A stretch of DNA of 64,000 bases from Treponema bryantii (GTDB taxonomy: Bacteria; Spirochaetota; Spirochaetia; Treponematales; Treponemataceae). The notes under the pieces are model-generated. The model searched no databases and had not been told where the DNA came from. It was given only the letters and a program-made list of their open reading frames with translations. This document shows positions 16,969-25,178 of the stretch, one piece after another; the stretch's first letter is position 1, and every line of letters starts with the position of its first letter. The position numbers were made by a program, and so were the translations under genes. The stretch spans positions 1,736,001 to 1,800,000 of the forward strand of contig NZ_AP025286.1 in NCBI RefSeq assembly GCF_036492245.1, read 5' to 3'.

Positions 16969-17991
16969 TTATTGATTTGTTTTTCCAAGCTGTCCGCAGG
17001 CTCCACCGATTTTTCGTCCGCGTCTTGTTCTAAGCGTAACATTGAGGCCAGCCTTTTCAAGCTTTTCAACAAATCGGCTTACTTCATTTTTTGAAGGCTC
17101 TTCAAACGGAAGTGTAGAAACTGGATTCCATGGAATCAGATTTATATTAACATCTATTCCACGTGCAAACTTAATCATATTCTGTGCACTTTCATCATCA
17201 GTATTTTTATCATGCATTAAAGCTGCTTCAAGAGTAACTCGTTTGCCGGATTTTTCTGCATAATATGCGATTGCTTTTCTAAGCTCAGCAAGTGAGTTTG
17301 CATCTGCTTTTGCAACAGGCATAAGTTCCTTTCTCAAATCTTCATTTGCTGTAGTAAGAGAAACGGCAAGTCTTATTGAAGGTCCGTTATCAGCTAAATC
17401 ATAAATACCTTTTACTATACCGCAGGTAGAAAGGGTAATGCGCTTTGAAGAAAGAGCACGGCCGTCTTTATGACAGAGAATCTCTATAGCCTTTCTGATT
17501 GTTTCAAGATTCTGCATCGGCTCACCCATACCCATAAATACGATGTTGTCGAGTTTTCCGGCTATACTTTCCAGATATAAGAATTCTTCTACAATTTCAC
17601 CAGCTTCAAGATTTCGGGAAAGTCCAAGAGTTCCTGTCTGACAGAAAGCACATTTCATTGCACAGCCGGCCTGGCAGGAAACACAGGCAGTTTTTCTTCC
17701 TTCACGGTCTGTAAGAAGAACTGTTTCTACGGCATTTCCGTCGTGTAAGGATATCTGCAGTTTAATTGTTCCATCAGGATCCTTTAATACATTGCTTACA
17801 GTTGAAGAGCGGAGAAGGGCTTTTTCTTTTAAAGAATTACGAAGGTCTGCACTAAGATTAGTCATTGCATCAAAATCTGTGATGCCGCTGCCAACCCATT
17901 TAAAAATTTGAGTTCCCCGGAATTTCTGAGACAGCTCAAGCTGCTCACAAATTTCAGCGGGGAGGAGTCCTGTTAAAACAATCTGATTCAT
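16969..17991 (-). CDS. rlmN: Dual-specificity RNA methyltransferase RlmN
   Basis: A 340-aa radical-SAM enzyme that methylates C2 of A2503 in 23S rRNA and A37 in some tRNAs. The radical-SAM cluster motif C-AMK-C-AF-C follows the CVSCQAG segment, and FMGMGEPMQN and the C-terminal RTRRGRKIGGACGQL with the catalytic Cys are present. I place the start at the ATG at 17989-17991 (MNQIVLTGL), 13 bases after the TPR gene stop. A longer version from 18045 would overlap the TPR gene and adds 18 residues not expected in RlmN. No strong SD, so coupling to the TPR gene is likely. Confidence 0.93.
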   Translation of the reverse strand: MNQIVLTGLLPAEICEQLELSQKFRGTQIFKWVGSGITDFDAMTNLSADLRNSLKEKALLRSSTVSNVLKDPDGTIKLQISLHDGNAVETVLLTDREGRKTACVSCQAGCAMKCAFCQTGTLGLSRNLEAGEIVEEFLYLESIAGKLDNIVFMGMGEPMQNLETIRKAIEILCHKDGRALSSKRITLSTCGIVKGIYDLADNGPSIRLAVSLTTANEDLRKELMPVAKADANSLAELRKAIAYYAEKSGKRVTLEAALMHDKNTDDESAQNMIKFARGIDVNINLIPWNPVSTLPFEEPSKNEVSRFVEKLEKAGLNVTLRTRRGRKIGGACGQLGKTNQ

Positions 17992-18004
17992 AAGAGAGAA
18001 TGTA

Positions 18005-19168
18005 TTAGTTTCTCTGAAGTTTATCAAGAGTGTTGCGAACAGCAATATTGCGGCTGTCCATCTTCATGTAATCGCTGAGGACTTTAATCGCATCCTGTTT
18101 GCGGTTCATTGCAACATAACACTCTGCAAGGTCTACATAAAGACGGCCGTTGCGAGGGTCATTCTTGATAAGATTTTCGAAACGTTTTGCAGCTTCTTCG
18201 TTATTTCCTTCACCTTTACAGATGAGGGCAAGACCAATTGCTGCATAAATATCGAAATCAATTTCAAGAGCTTTGTTGTAGTAAGATTTAGCTTCCTGAT
18301 AGTTTCCTGTTGTACGGTAAGCATCGCCTGCACGTGTAAGGATAACCTTGTTTTTAGGATCTATTTCAAGAATCTTATTCCAATAGAAAATTGATTTGAA
18401 CTGCTGGTTCATACCACGATAACAGTCTGCAAGACCAAAGAGGGCATAGAAGTTAGCAGGCTCACGCTCAAGTGCCATTTCAAAATACTTTGTACCTTCT
18501 TCAAATGTCTTAAGCTTTCTGTGGCAGTTTCCGATTGCAGTAAGAACACGGATATCTACAGTATTCTTATCATTTAATTCGTAAATGCGGGTCCAGTAAT
18601 AAAGAGCTTCTTTATATTCCTTAAAGTCGTAATTCAAATGGCCAAGACCGATGAGTGCATAAGCATTGTCCTTTTCCATTTCGAGAACTTTAAGATACAA
18701 ATCCTTAGATTTTCTGAAATCATGAATTTTACGGTATGCATCAGCAACACGTGTAATTACAGTAATATTCTTATCATCATGAACAAGATACTGCTGCCAG
18801 ATATCAATAGCTTTTGCATACTGGTTTAATGCCTTATAACAGTCTGCAAGACCGAAAAGTGCATAATTATTTGCAGGATAATACTCAAGACATTTTTTGT
18901 AGTAGGAGATAGCATCGTTAAAACGATTAAGTTTTCGTTCAGTATCCCCGAGTCCTACGAGTGCATAATTGTTGTTTTCTTCAATTTCGAGAATTTCATT
19001 GAAGGCTTTTTTTGCACCAGGAATGTCATTTTCCTTAATGAGCTGGTAACCCTTTTTTGAAAGATCAGATATTTTGTTTGTTATCTCATCCGGCTTGTTG
19101 TCTGTTTCAGAAGGTGATGAAAAAGAATCCGGTACAATAATATCTTCTGGCTGATTAAATCTATCCAT
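18005..19168 (-). CDS. Tetratricopeptide-repeat protein
   Basis: A 387-aa protein made almost wholly of TPR units (about ten, residues 30-380) with the 8-20-27 pattern; repeats such as NNYALFGLADCYKALNQYAKAI and NFYALFGLADCYRGMNQQFKSI recur. The first 30 residues are acidic and unordered-looking. There is no signal peptide, so it is a cytoplasmic scaffold. SD TGGAG precedes the ATG. It sits between a small TPR-like gene and rlmN in one leftward unit. A conserved spirochaetal protein of this type is known, but its partner is not. Confidence 0.85.
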   Translation of the reverse strand: MDRFNQPEDIIVPDSFSSPSETDNKPDEITNKISDLSKKGYQLIKENDIPGAKKAFNEILEIEENNNYALVGLGDTERKLNRFNDAISYYKKCLEYYPANNYALFGLADCYKALNQYAKAIDIWQQYLVHDDKNITVITRVADAYRKIHDFRKSKDLYLKVLEMEKDNAYALIGLGHLNYDFKEYKEALYYWTRIYELNDKNTVDIRVLTAIGNCHRKLKTFEEGTKYFEMALEREPANFYALFGLADCYRGMNQQFKSIFYWNKILEIDPKNKVILTRAGDAYRTTGNYQEAKSYYNKALEIDFDIYAAIGLALICKGEGNNEEAAKRFENLIKNDPRNGRLYVDLAECYVAMNRKQDAIKVLSDYMKMDSRNIAVRNTLDKLQRN

Positions 19169-19201
19169 TTTTAAACTCCATTTTTTAGGTCTTTTTTGGT
19201 T

Positions 19202-19558
19202 CTAATCATTTATAATTGTAGAGATTACTTTTGCCAGATTTTCATAAATCGGTTCAGCATCTCTTTTATTATGGGCTAGATAGTAAGCTTTTAAGGCTTT
19301 TAAGCTTTCATTTTTGTTCATATAATAATCACCCACACGAGTAAGACCATCAGAATAACCTGTAGTAATATAGATTCTTCTGGCATCCTCGATATTGCCA
19401 TTATTGAACATGATATTCGCTTTTCTGTTTAGAATAACCTTCTGCTCGGAACTAAGGCCTTCAACCGGATTATCGGTTACTTTTATGAAACCGTCCGGAA
19501 TCTTTTGCTCTTGAACTGCATCAGTAAATTTTTTTTCTAAACTTTTTCTATCGTTCAT
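19202..19558 (-). CDS. Small TPR-like conserved protein
   Basis: A 118-aa cytoplasmic protein with no named family that I recognise. Residues about 45-115 are helical and fit two degenerate TPR units (NRKANIMFNNGNIEDARRIYITTG and VGDYYMNKNESLKALKAYYLA). The N-terminus is charged. It is the first gene of the unit with the large TPR protein and rlmN, 33 bases apart, suggesting a shared task. No SD is visible before its ATG; the leader would be only about 15 bases. Confidence 0.7.
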   Translation of the reverse strand: MNDRKSLEKKFTDAVQEQKIPDGFIKVTDNPVEGLSSEQKVILNRKANIMFNNGNIEDARRIYITTGYSDGLTRVGDYYMNKNESLKALKAYYLAHNKRDAEPIYENLAKVISTIIND

Positions 19559-19579
19559 AATTTACAATAATATATTATA

Positions 19580-19607
19580 ATTATAACATAAAATTCTTAT
19601 ATGTCAA
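19580..19607 (-). promoter_or_regulatory. Consensus promoter of the TPR-TPR-rlmN unit
   Basis: On the - strand TTGACA (19602-19607), 16-base spacer, TATAAT (19580-19585) with TG just before it. Both hexamers are perfect. The predicted RNA starts about 15 bases before the ATG. Confidence 0.75.
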
Positions 19608-19702
19608 AAAAAGAAATTTATTTTGGCTAAAAAAATACAGGCTATTTTAAGATTGTAAAATAGGAATTTTACCCTATATTTTTAATAAGTTGTTATATTT
19701 TT

Positions 19703-20254
19703 CTATTCAGATTTTGGATATGTATAAAAATCCACAATTGAACGGCCATAAGTTCTCTGGTCGGTTCTTACAAGTCTTCCAATTGTATCCGGCATAAAAT
19801 GCTCTTCCGGTCTGTGAACCATAATTGTTCCAGTCTGATTCAGCATATTATTCTGATCGCACTGCTGCACTAACTGCTCATGAAATCTGTAAGGAAAGGG
19901 TGGATCAAAAAATATAAAATCAAAAGAACGTTTACAACGTTTGATAAAATATTCTACCGGCATAAAATGACATTTAATTTTTACGCCGCAATCCTTTTCT
20001 GTAATAGAAACATTTTCCAGAACAGTTCCAACTTTTATCTTATCTTTTTCACAAAGCTCAACATCTTTTGAACCTCGTGAAACTGCCTCAATGGCAATTG
20101 TACCCGAGCCGGAAAAAAGATCCAGCCAGGATTTATCAGACAAATCTCCAATAATTGAAAAAACTGATTCTCTCATTCTGTCCATTGCGGGTCTGATAAC
20201 ACCATCAGGACATTTAATAATTCTTCCTTTTAATTTTCCACCGGTAATTCTCAT
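19703..20254 (-). CDS. rsmD: 16S rRNA (guanine(966)-N2)-methyltransferase RsmD
   Basis: A 183-aa SAM-dependent methyltransferase. It begins MRITGGKLKGRIIKCP, the RsmD N-terminal pattern, followed by the SAM loop LDLFSGSGTIAIEAVSRG and the catalytic DPPFPY (N/D-PP-F/Y type). The length matches RsmD. It modifies G966 of 16S rRNA in the 30S subunit. It starts 15 bases after the ankyrin gene and is probably co-transcribed with it. The 144 bases beyond its stop hold AT-rich weak hairpins (for example GTAAAAT/ATTTTAC at 19655-19672) that may terminate it. Confidence 0.93.
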   Translation of the reverse strand: MRITGGKLKGRIIKCPDGVIRPAMDRMRESVFSIIGDLSDKSWLDLFSGSGTIAIEAVSRGSKDVELCEKDKIKVGTVLENVSITEKDCGVKIKCHFMPVEYFIKRCKRSFDFIFFDPPFPYRFHEQLVQQCDQNNMLNQTGTIMVHRPEEHFMPDTIGRLVRTDQRTYGRSIVDFYTYPKSE

Positions 20255-20269
20255 GTTGTACCTTTTATT

Positions 20270-21439
20270 TTATCGTTTGTTTAAAGCCCAGTAGTTCTCA
20301 TCATGAACAAGATTGGTATTTTTCATTGCATAGTCAAATGCTGTTTTTCCTTCTGTAGAACGAAGTGTTACAGAAGACTGATTTTCCAGAAGGATTTTTA
20401 TAACCTTTGTTGATGAACCATATTGAGCTGCATACATCAAAGGCGTTTTTCCTTCATAAAGAACATTTAACGGAACTGCCTTGTCCATAAAAAGCTGGAG
20501 CTTTGTTACCTGCTGTCTTTCAGAAATATTCTGTTCTGAAAGCAGGAATATAAGAGAACGTAAGACTTCTTTGTCTGAACTTTTATACTCTTTAAGAATC
20601 TTTGTAAGTATCTGAGGATTTCCATTATAGCAGGAAGCAAGAACAAGTGCTGATGAACCGTATTTATTTTTTACAGATACATCTGCACCTGCATCAAGCA
20701 GTGCATCAACACATTCCAGTGCTTCACTGTATCTTACAGCATACATAAGAGCAGTCCAGCCATCTTCATCTGTAAGATTTACATTTACACCTGATTCCAG
20801 TAAAAGCTTCAGTTCCCATTCATTTCCATTTTTTGCAGCACGCATAAGAAGTGTTCTTCCAGCGACATCTTTTTCATCAGGATTTGCAATACGGTTATAG
20901 GTTATATCATCTGAAATTGTATCATCAATTGTATCAAAATCATAAACGATATAATCACTAAGATATTCTTTTCTATTTTTATCAGGAGTCTGTTTTTGAT
21001 TTTCCAGCTCTTTTTTCATCTGCTGCTGCAGTAATTCCTGCTTTTCTTTTGCTATTCTTTCTGCTTCCAGACGTTCTTCTTCAAGTCTGCGCTTTTCAGC
21101 TTCTTCAGCTTCCTTTGCAGCCTTTAGGGCAGCCTCTTCAGCTTCTTTTGCAGCTTTTTCTTCTGCCTCTTTTTTAGCTTTTTCAGCAGCTATTCTTTCT
21201 GCTTCAAGTCTTTCAGCTTCAAGACGTTCCTGTTCAATTCTTTCCAGTTCTGCAAGCTCAGCAGCTTTTTTTCTCGCTTCAATTTCTGCTTCTGCCTGAG
21301 CACGTTTTTCCATAAGCTCCTGCTGTCTTTGCAATGCAGCATCATCATCTTTTACCTTTTTTCTGGATGAATATGAAAATAGAGGAGAAATAAAAAATAT
21401 AACTGTAAGAATAAAGATAATTCTCTTAAAGGAAATCAT
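20270..21439 (-). CDS. Exported protein with TolA-like coiled coil and ankyrin repeats
   Basis: A 389-aa protein. A signal peptide or N-terminal anchor (residues 1-22, FILTVIFFISPLFSYS) is followed by a long Ala/Glu/Lys-rich coiled coil (about 30-145) resembling TolA or IgA-protease linkers. Ankyrin repeats follow (about 190-385): GRTLLMRAAKNGNEWELKLLLE, DGWTALMYAVRY, GKTPLMYAAQYGS and GKTAFDYAMK are clear. I start it at the ATG at 21437-21439; an upstream TTG would lie inside the promoter. Its TATAAT is only 7 bases before the ATG and no SD is seen, so the message may be leaderless. Probably a periplasmic adaptor; partner unknown. Confidence 0.8.
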   Translation of the reverse strand: MISFKRIIFILTVIFFISPLFSYSSRKKVKDDDAALQRQQELMEKRAQAEAEIEARKKAAELAELERIEQERLEAERLEAERIAAEKAKKEAEEKAAKEAEEAALKAAKEAEEAEKRRLEEERLEAERIAKEKQELLQQQMKKELENQKQTPDKNRKEYLSDYIVYDFDTIDDTISDDITYNRIANPDEKDVAGRTLLMRAAKNGNEWELKLLLESGVNVNLTDEDGWTALMYAVRYSEALECVDALLDAGADVSVKNKYGSSALVLASCYNGNPQILTKILKEYKSSDKEVLRSLIFLLSEQNISERQQVTKLQLFMDKAVPLNVLYEGKTPLMYAAQYGSSTKVIKILLENQSSVTLRSTEGKTAFDYAMKNTNLVHDENYWALNKR

Positions 21440-21446
21440 GTAATAA

Positions 21447-21475
21447 ATTATAATTGAATCATATAAAATCAGCAA
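21447..21475 (-). promoter_or_regulatory. Promoter of the ankyrin-rsmD unit
   Basis: On the - strand TTGCTG (21470-21475), 17-base spacer, perfect TATAAT (21447-21452), then 7 bases to the ATG. Transcription would begin at or next to the start codon. Confidence 0.6.
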
Positions 21476-21539
21476 TATATAAAAAGAAAGGACTTCTGCA
21501 TTATTATAAAATTATCGAACACCTGGCTCCCGGTCTCAT

Positions 21540-21650
21540 ATTTGCAGGACAAAAACGCGCAATATTGCGCTAGACGTTGTTTGTGGTATAGAAACTATTA
21601 TACTGCCGCTCCCGCGGCAGCCACAAACAAAGTCTTTTTGCCCTGCAAAT
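21540..21650. repeat. 111-bp nested inverted repeat in the divergent intergenic region
   Basis: Nested pairing arms: ATTTGCAGG/CCTGCAAAT (21540-21548 and 21642-21650), CAAAA/TTTTG, AGAC/GTCT, TTGTTTGTGG/CCACAAACAA (21577-21586 and 21621-21630) and CTGCCGC/GCGGCAG (21603-21609 and 21614-21620). The left side carries an extra perfect palindrome GCGCAATATTGCGC (21557-21570). This is the main content of the 413-base gap between the ankyrin gene and rpsF; the rest is the rpsF promoter and leader. Both flanking genes point away, so a terminator is not needed here. It may be a dispersed palindromic element or a structured RNA. Confidence 0.7.
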
Positions 21651-21706
21651 CTGCTCCCTCGCGCCAAAAGTTCTTTAAGTCTTTTTAATGCAGCCCGCTT
21701 TATAAA

Positions 21707-21735
21707 TTGACTGAATCATTTATTTTTGATATATT
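21707..21735 (+). promoter_or_regulatory. Promoter of the rpsF-ssb-rpsR-rplI operon
   Basis: TTGACT (21707-21712), 17-base spacer, TATATT (21730-21735): five of six matches in each hexamer. The RNA would start near 21742, leaving a leader of about 110 bases. Confidence 0.75.
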
Positions 21736-21781
21736 TACAAAACACCCCTTGGGAATCTGAAATATGATTCTCTTTATCCAT

Positions 21782-21846
21782 AAGGAGGAACTAGATACTC
21801 TTTTATAAAGCCGTATCGCTACCTCCTAATAAATTTTTTATAGGAG
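21782..21846 (+). promoter_or_regulatory. Candidate ribosomal-protein leader with alternative pairing at the rpsF ribosome site
   Basis: AAGGAGG (21782-21788) can pair with CCTCCT (21822-21827), enclosing ATAC/GTAT, a small CTTT/AAAG hairpin and an unpaired CCG-containing bulge (21811-21813). The same CCTCCT(A) can instead pair with TAGGAG (21841-21846), the rpsF Shine-Dalgarno. S6:S18 leaders in other bacteria contain a bulged CCG, so autoregulation by S6:S18 is plausible. The structure is drawn by eye. Confidence 0.45.
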
Positions 21847-21852
21847 ATACTT

Positions 21853-22146
21853 ATGAAAAAGTATGAACTTATGACTATTTATCCACTCGATGATGAAAAG
21901 TCAAAAAAAGGTGCTGACGACGTAAAAAGCACTCTCGCTAAATTCGGCGCTGAAATCGAAGAAGAAAAAGCATTCGGCGACCGCGACCTTACTTACCAGA
22001 TCAACAAACAGAAGAAGGGACGTTTTGTTCTTTACACTATGAAGCTTAATCCTTCAAAAATCGTTGAAATTGGAAAAGATTTCAAAATCAATATGAATCT
22101 TTTGAAGTATCAGTTTGTAAAACTCGACGAAAGAGAATCTAAGTAG
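21853..22146 (+). CDS. rpsF: 30S ribosomal protein S6
   Basis: A 97-aa S6 protein: MKKYELMTIYPLD at the start and DRDLTYQINKQKKGRFVLYTMKLNPSKI in the middle are the standard S6 pattern. It binds S18 on the 30S platform. First gene of the conserved rpsF-ssb-rpsR-rplI order; SD TAGGAG lies 6 bases before the ATG and may be masked by the leader structure. Confidence 0.97.
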   Translation: MKKYELMTIYPLDDEKSKKGADDVKSTLAKFGAEIEEEKAFGDRDLTYQINKQKKGRFVLYTMKLNPSKIVEIGKDFKINMNLLKYQFVKLDERESK

Positions 22147-22178
22147 AATAAGCCGCTAAATGCGGAAAGGAGCTTTTA

Positions 22179-22673
22179 ATGACAGACTTAAATCATGTTG
22201 TACTTATCGGCCGTCTCACACAGGATCTTGGTTCTGATGAAAGAAGTTTCGGTTATGTTGGAAACGGACAGGCTAGAGCCAATGTGAGTATTGCTGTCAA
22301 TAGAAGCAAGAAAAACGGTGACCAGTGGGTTGAAGAAGTAAACTACTTCAACATTACTATCTGGGGTAAAACCGCAGAGAACTTAAAACCATATCTTACC
22401 AAGGGAAAACAGATTTGTGTTGAAGGACACTTAAAGCAGGACCGTTGGGAAAAAGATGGACAGAAGCAGAGCAGGGTAACAATTGTTGCTGACCAGGTAC
22501 AGTTGCTCGGCGGACGTGGAGATAACAGCCAGGGCGGTTCAAGTCCAATGGCAGGGGGTGCTCCAAGATTCCAGCCGGCAAATAATGGTGGTAATGGTGG
22601 TTTCCAGGGCGGCTATCAGTCTGAACCATACGGTGATACTGGAAGTGATTTCCCGGAAGATATCCCATTCTAA
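22179..22673 (+). CDS. ssb: Single-stranded DNA-binding protein
   Basis: A 164-aa SSB with an N-terminal OB fold (NHVVLIGRLTQDLG ... YFNITIWGKTAENL ... GKQICVEGHLKQDRW), a Gly/Gln/Asn-rich flexible linker (about 113-150) and the acidic protein-binding tip DFPEDIPF. It covers single strands at replication forks and recruits repair proteins through the tip. SD AAAGGAG is strong. It sits in the usual place between rpsF and rpsR. Confidence 0.97.
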   Translation: MTDLNHVVLIGRLTQDLGSDERSFGYVGNGQARANVSIAVNRSKKNGDQWVEEVNYFNITIWGKTAENLKPYLTKGKQICVEGHLKQDRWEKDGQKQSRVTIVADQVQLLGGRGDNSQGGSSPMAGGAPRFQPANNGGNGGFQGGYQSEPYGDTGSDFPEDIPF

Positions 22674-22696
22674 TTGACTAGTTAAGAGGTAAAATT

Positions 22697-23023
22697 ATGT
22701 CTGAAGAGAATACACAGGAAATGGAAGAAAAACAGACACAGGAAGCAGCAATGGCTGATGCTACTGCTTCAGAAGGTCGCGAAGAAGATCGTGACGGACG
22801 CGCAAAGGGAAAGACATACTTCCGCAAGAAGGTATGCCGTTTCTGTGCTAACAAGGCAAAGATTGACTATAAGGATGCAGATGCACTCCGCCGCTATATG
22901 ACAGAACGTGGTAAGATTCTTCCACGCCGCATCACAGGTACTTGTGCAAAGCACCAGCGTGAAGTTGCAAGAGCTATTAAGAGAGCTCGCTCAATCTGTC
23001 TTCTTCCTTATGTAGCTGACTAA
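22697..23023 (+). CDS. rpsR: 30S ribosomal protein S18
   Basis: A 108-aa S18. The core (from about residue 38, [20 protein letters not shown] to the C-terminal [11 protein letters not shown]) is typical, including the KVCRFC pair and a third Cys in GTCAKHQR that suggest a zinc-binding form. The first 36 residues form an unusual Glu/Gln/Asp-rich acidic extension not found in most S18 proteins. SD AGAGG precedes the ATG. It partners S6 on the 30S platform. Confidence 0.96.
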   Translation: MSEENTQEMEEKQTQEAAMADATASEGREEDRDGRAKGKTYFRKKVCRFCANKAKIDYKDADALRRYMTERGKILPRRITGTCAKHQREVARAIKRARSICLLPYVAD

Positions 23024-23029
23024 AATATT

Positions 23030-23048
23030 TCCCGAATTAAGTTCGGGA
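23030..23048 (+). other. Intercistronic stem-loop between rpsR and rplI
   Basis: TCCCGAA/TTCGGGA pairs over a 5-base loop with no T-run after it. It probably marks an RNA processing or stability point inside the operon, or is a relic of the small palindromes seen elsewhere in the window. Confidence 0.5.
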
Positions 23049-23115
23049 TACCAGCAGCCGGCTTATACTCCGAGCCATCTGCTTATAAAAAATACAGGAG
23101 CTTGAGGAAACTACA

Positions 23116-23649
23116 ATGAAAGTAATTCTTAACGTAGACGTTAAAGCACTCGGTGAAGAGGGAGACGTAAAGAACGTTGCTAACGGATATGCACGCAACT
23201 TCCTTCTTCCACGTAATCTTGCTGTACCTTACAACGAGGCAACAGTAGCAATTTTCGAAGGCCGCAAAGCTGAAATCGAAGCTCGTAAAGAGCAGAAGAG
23301 AAAGGACTCTGCAAGCCTCAAAGAAAAGCTCGAAGCAGCTTCTATCGAACTTACAATGCCAGCAGCAGCTAACGGAAAACTTTATGCAGCTGTTACAGCT
23401 AACGTTGTTGCAGAAGCACTTGCTAAGCTCGGATTCGAAATTGAGCGCAAGAGAATTGAAATTCCTGGATCAACAATCAAATCTGTTGGAACTTTCAAGG
23501 CTACAATTAAACTTTATGAAGCACAGACTGCTGAAATCCATGTTGCTGTAAAAGCACAGACTGTAGAGGGCGCTGCTCCTGCAGAAAAGAAGGCAGAAAA
23601 GAAAGCTGAACCTGCAAAGGAAGAAGCTCCAGCTGCTGATGCTGAATAA
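23116..23649 (+). CDS. rplI: 50S ribosomal protein L9
   Basis: A 177-aa L9. The N-terminal domain MKVILNVDVKALGEEGDVKNVANGYARNFLLPRNLA is the family signature, then the long connecting helix (about 45-75) and the C-terminal RNA-binding domain (to about 148). A Lys/Glu/Ala-rich tail of about 28 residues (EKKAEKKAEPAKEEAPAAD) extends past the normal end. SD GAGGAAA lies 8 bases upstream. Last gene before a strong terminator. Confidence 0.97.
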   Translation: MKVILNVDVKALGEEGDVKNVANGYARNFLLPRNLAVPYNEATVAIFEGRKAEIEARKEQKRKDSASLKEKLEAASIELTMPAAANGKLYAAVTANVVAEALAKLGFEIERKRIEIPGSTIKSVGTFKATIKLYEAQTAEIHVAVKAQTVEGAAPAEKKAEKKAEPAKEEAPAADAE

Positions 23650-23676
23650 TTTGTAAGGCCTTAAACAGCCTCTACG

Positions 23677-23716
23677 AAAAAAAGTCGGTAATACATTGTA
23701 TTTCCGACTTTTTTTT
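23677..23716 (+). terminator. Intrinsic terminator after rplI
   Basis: AAAAAAAGTCGG..AATAC pairs with GTATT..CCGACTTTTTTT over a 3-base loop, ending in a T-run. Confidence 0.92.
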
Positions 23717-23757
23717 ATCTGTAAATGCATATATACTAAGAACAGGGAGAATTAAAA

Positions 23758-25083
23758 ATGGATGCTGAATTAAAAGATAAAGTTCCACCACACAATATTG
23801 AAGCAGAACAGGCAGTTTTAGGAGCTCTTCTCTTAAACTGGACTGCTATGGCAGAGGTTGTCTCTATTCTTAAAGCAGACCGCTTTTATTCTCTTCAGAA
23901 TCAGATAATTTACGAAGCAATGCTTAAGCTTTTTGCTCAGAATGCAACTGGTGATACTATTTCCATTATTAACGAACTCACCGTTGAAGGAAAGCTCGAG
24001 CAGGCGGGTGGTGCAGCTTACATAGCATCACTTACAGATACCGTACCTTCCGCAGCAAATATTGATTATTATGCAAACATGGTTCTTGATCGTGCTGCAC
24101 GACGAGACCTTATAAAAATTTCTTCAGAATTAAAGGCATCTTCTTTTGATTTACAAAAAGATGCTGATGCACTTCTGGACAGTGCAGAACAGAGAATCTT
24201 TGCACTTGCAGAAAAGAACGAAACAACCCAGGTTTATTCTGCAAAAGACATCATGTTCAAAGAAATCGAACTGATTGAAGCGCGTTATAAGAGTAAAAAC
24301 CAGTTTACCGGTGTTCCTACCGGCTTTGCAAAGCTTGATACCTATACATCAGGTTTTCAGAATTCCGAACTTATTATTATTGGTGCCCGACCATCTATCG
24401 GTAAAACCGCGCTTGCTCTTTCAATGATTCAGAATATTGCCTGCGAAAAAAATATTCCATGTGGATTCTTCTCACTTGAAATGCCTTACGAATCAATCGG
24501 TATGCGTCTTCTTGCTCAGGAAGCAAGAGTACCAATGCAGAAAATCCGTTCAGGTATGCTTAAGGTTGATGATGTAAAGAGAATTCAGGATGCAGCAGGC
24601 CGCTGGTTCGAAGCACCTCTTTATACAGTTGATACTCCTAACATGAAGCTGCTTGATATCCGTGCTGTTGCACGACGTATGGTTAAAAATCAGCAGGTAA
24701 AAGTTATTTTCATAGACTATATTGGTTTGATTACCCTTGATGACAATAAAAAAGAGCAGTGGGAACAGATCAGCGAAATCTCAAAATCTCTTAAAGCACT
24801 TGCCCGTGAGCTCGAAATTCCGATTGTAGCACTCTGTCAGGTTGCGCGTTCAGCAGAAGGTGAAGAGCCGAACCTTGCACAGCTTCGCGGTTCAGGATCT
24901 ATTGAACAGGATGCCGACGTTGTAATGTTCCTTCACCGTGATCGTATTAAAGATGGTGATTCAGTTGCAGCACAGGATGCCAAAATTATTCTTGCCAAGC
25001 AGCGAAACGGTGCAACTGGTGATATTCCAATTATCTTCCTTCCGTCATACAGTAAATTTGAAAATAAGGCTGATGAAGCGTAA
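23758..25083 (+). CDS. dnaB: Replicative DNA helicase DnaB
   Basis: A 441-aa DnaB. The N-terminal domain begins PPHNIEAEQAVLGALLL (primase-contact domain, about 8-110). The RecA-like ATPase carries Walker A GARPSIGKT at residues 209-217, Walker B VIFIDYIGLI and the Arg/Gln loop segment LRGSGSIEQDADVVMFLHRD. No intein. It unwinds the fork ahead of the polymerase. It has its own SD (AGGGAGA) and follows the rplI terminator, so some readthrough or a local promoter is needed. Confidence 0.97.
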   Translation: MDAELKDKVPPHNIEAEQAVLGALLLNWTAMAEVVSILKADRFYSLQNQIIYEAMLKLFAQNATGDTISIINELTVEGKLEQAGGAAYIASLTDTVPSAANIDYYANMVLDRAARRDLIKISSELKASSFDLQKDADALLDSAEQRIFALAEKNETTQVYSAKDIMFKEIELIEARYKSKNQFTGVPTGFAKLDTYTSGFQNSELIIIGARPSIGKTALALSMIQNIACEKNIPCGFFSLEMPYESIGMRLLAQEARVPMQKIRSGMLKVDDVKRIQDAAGRWFEAPLYTVDTPNMKLLDIRAVARRMVKNQQVKVIFIDYIGLITLDDNKKEQWEQISEISKSLKALARELEIPIVALCQVARSAEGEEPNLAQLRGSGSIEQDADVVMFLHRDRIKDGDSVAAQDAKIILAKQRNGATGDIPIIFLPSYSKFENKADEA

Positions 25084-25090
25084 TAAAAAA

Positions 25091-25132
25091 TTAGAAAAAT
25101 AACCTTGGTTATTTTTCTAATTCTTATTTTTT
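25091..25132 (+). terminator. Intrinsic terminator after dnaB
   Basis: TTAGAAAAATAACC and GGTTATTTTTCTAA form a perfect 14-bp inverted repeat at 25091-25120, followed by a T-rich tract. Confidence 0.9.
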
Positions 25133-25178
25133 TATGTAACTTTTTTCAATAAATATTTGTTATAAAGAAGAATCTTTC

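Noticed and set aside
17992-18045. Longer RlmN start overlapping the TPR gene
   Set aside because: It adds 18 residues not typical of RlmN, and the ATG at 17991 begins the family pattern.
21540-21650. tRNA or rho-independent terminator
   Set aside because: It has no cloverleaf with an acceptor CCA or TTC loop, and both neighbouring genes diverge, so no transcript ends here.
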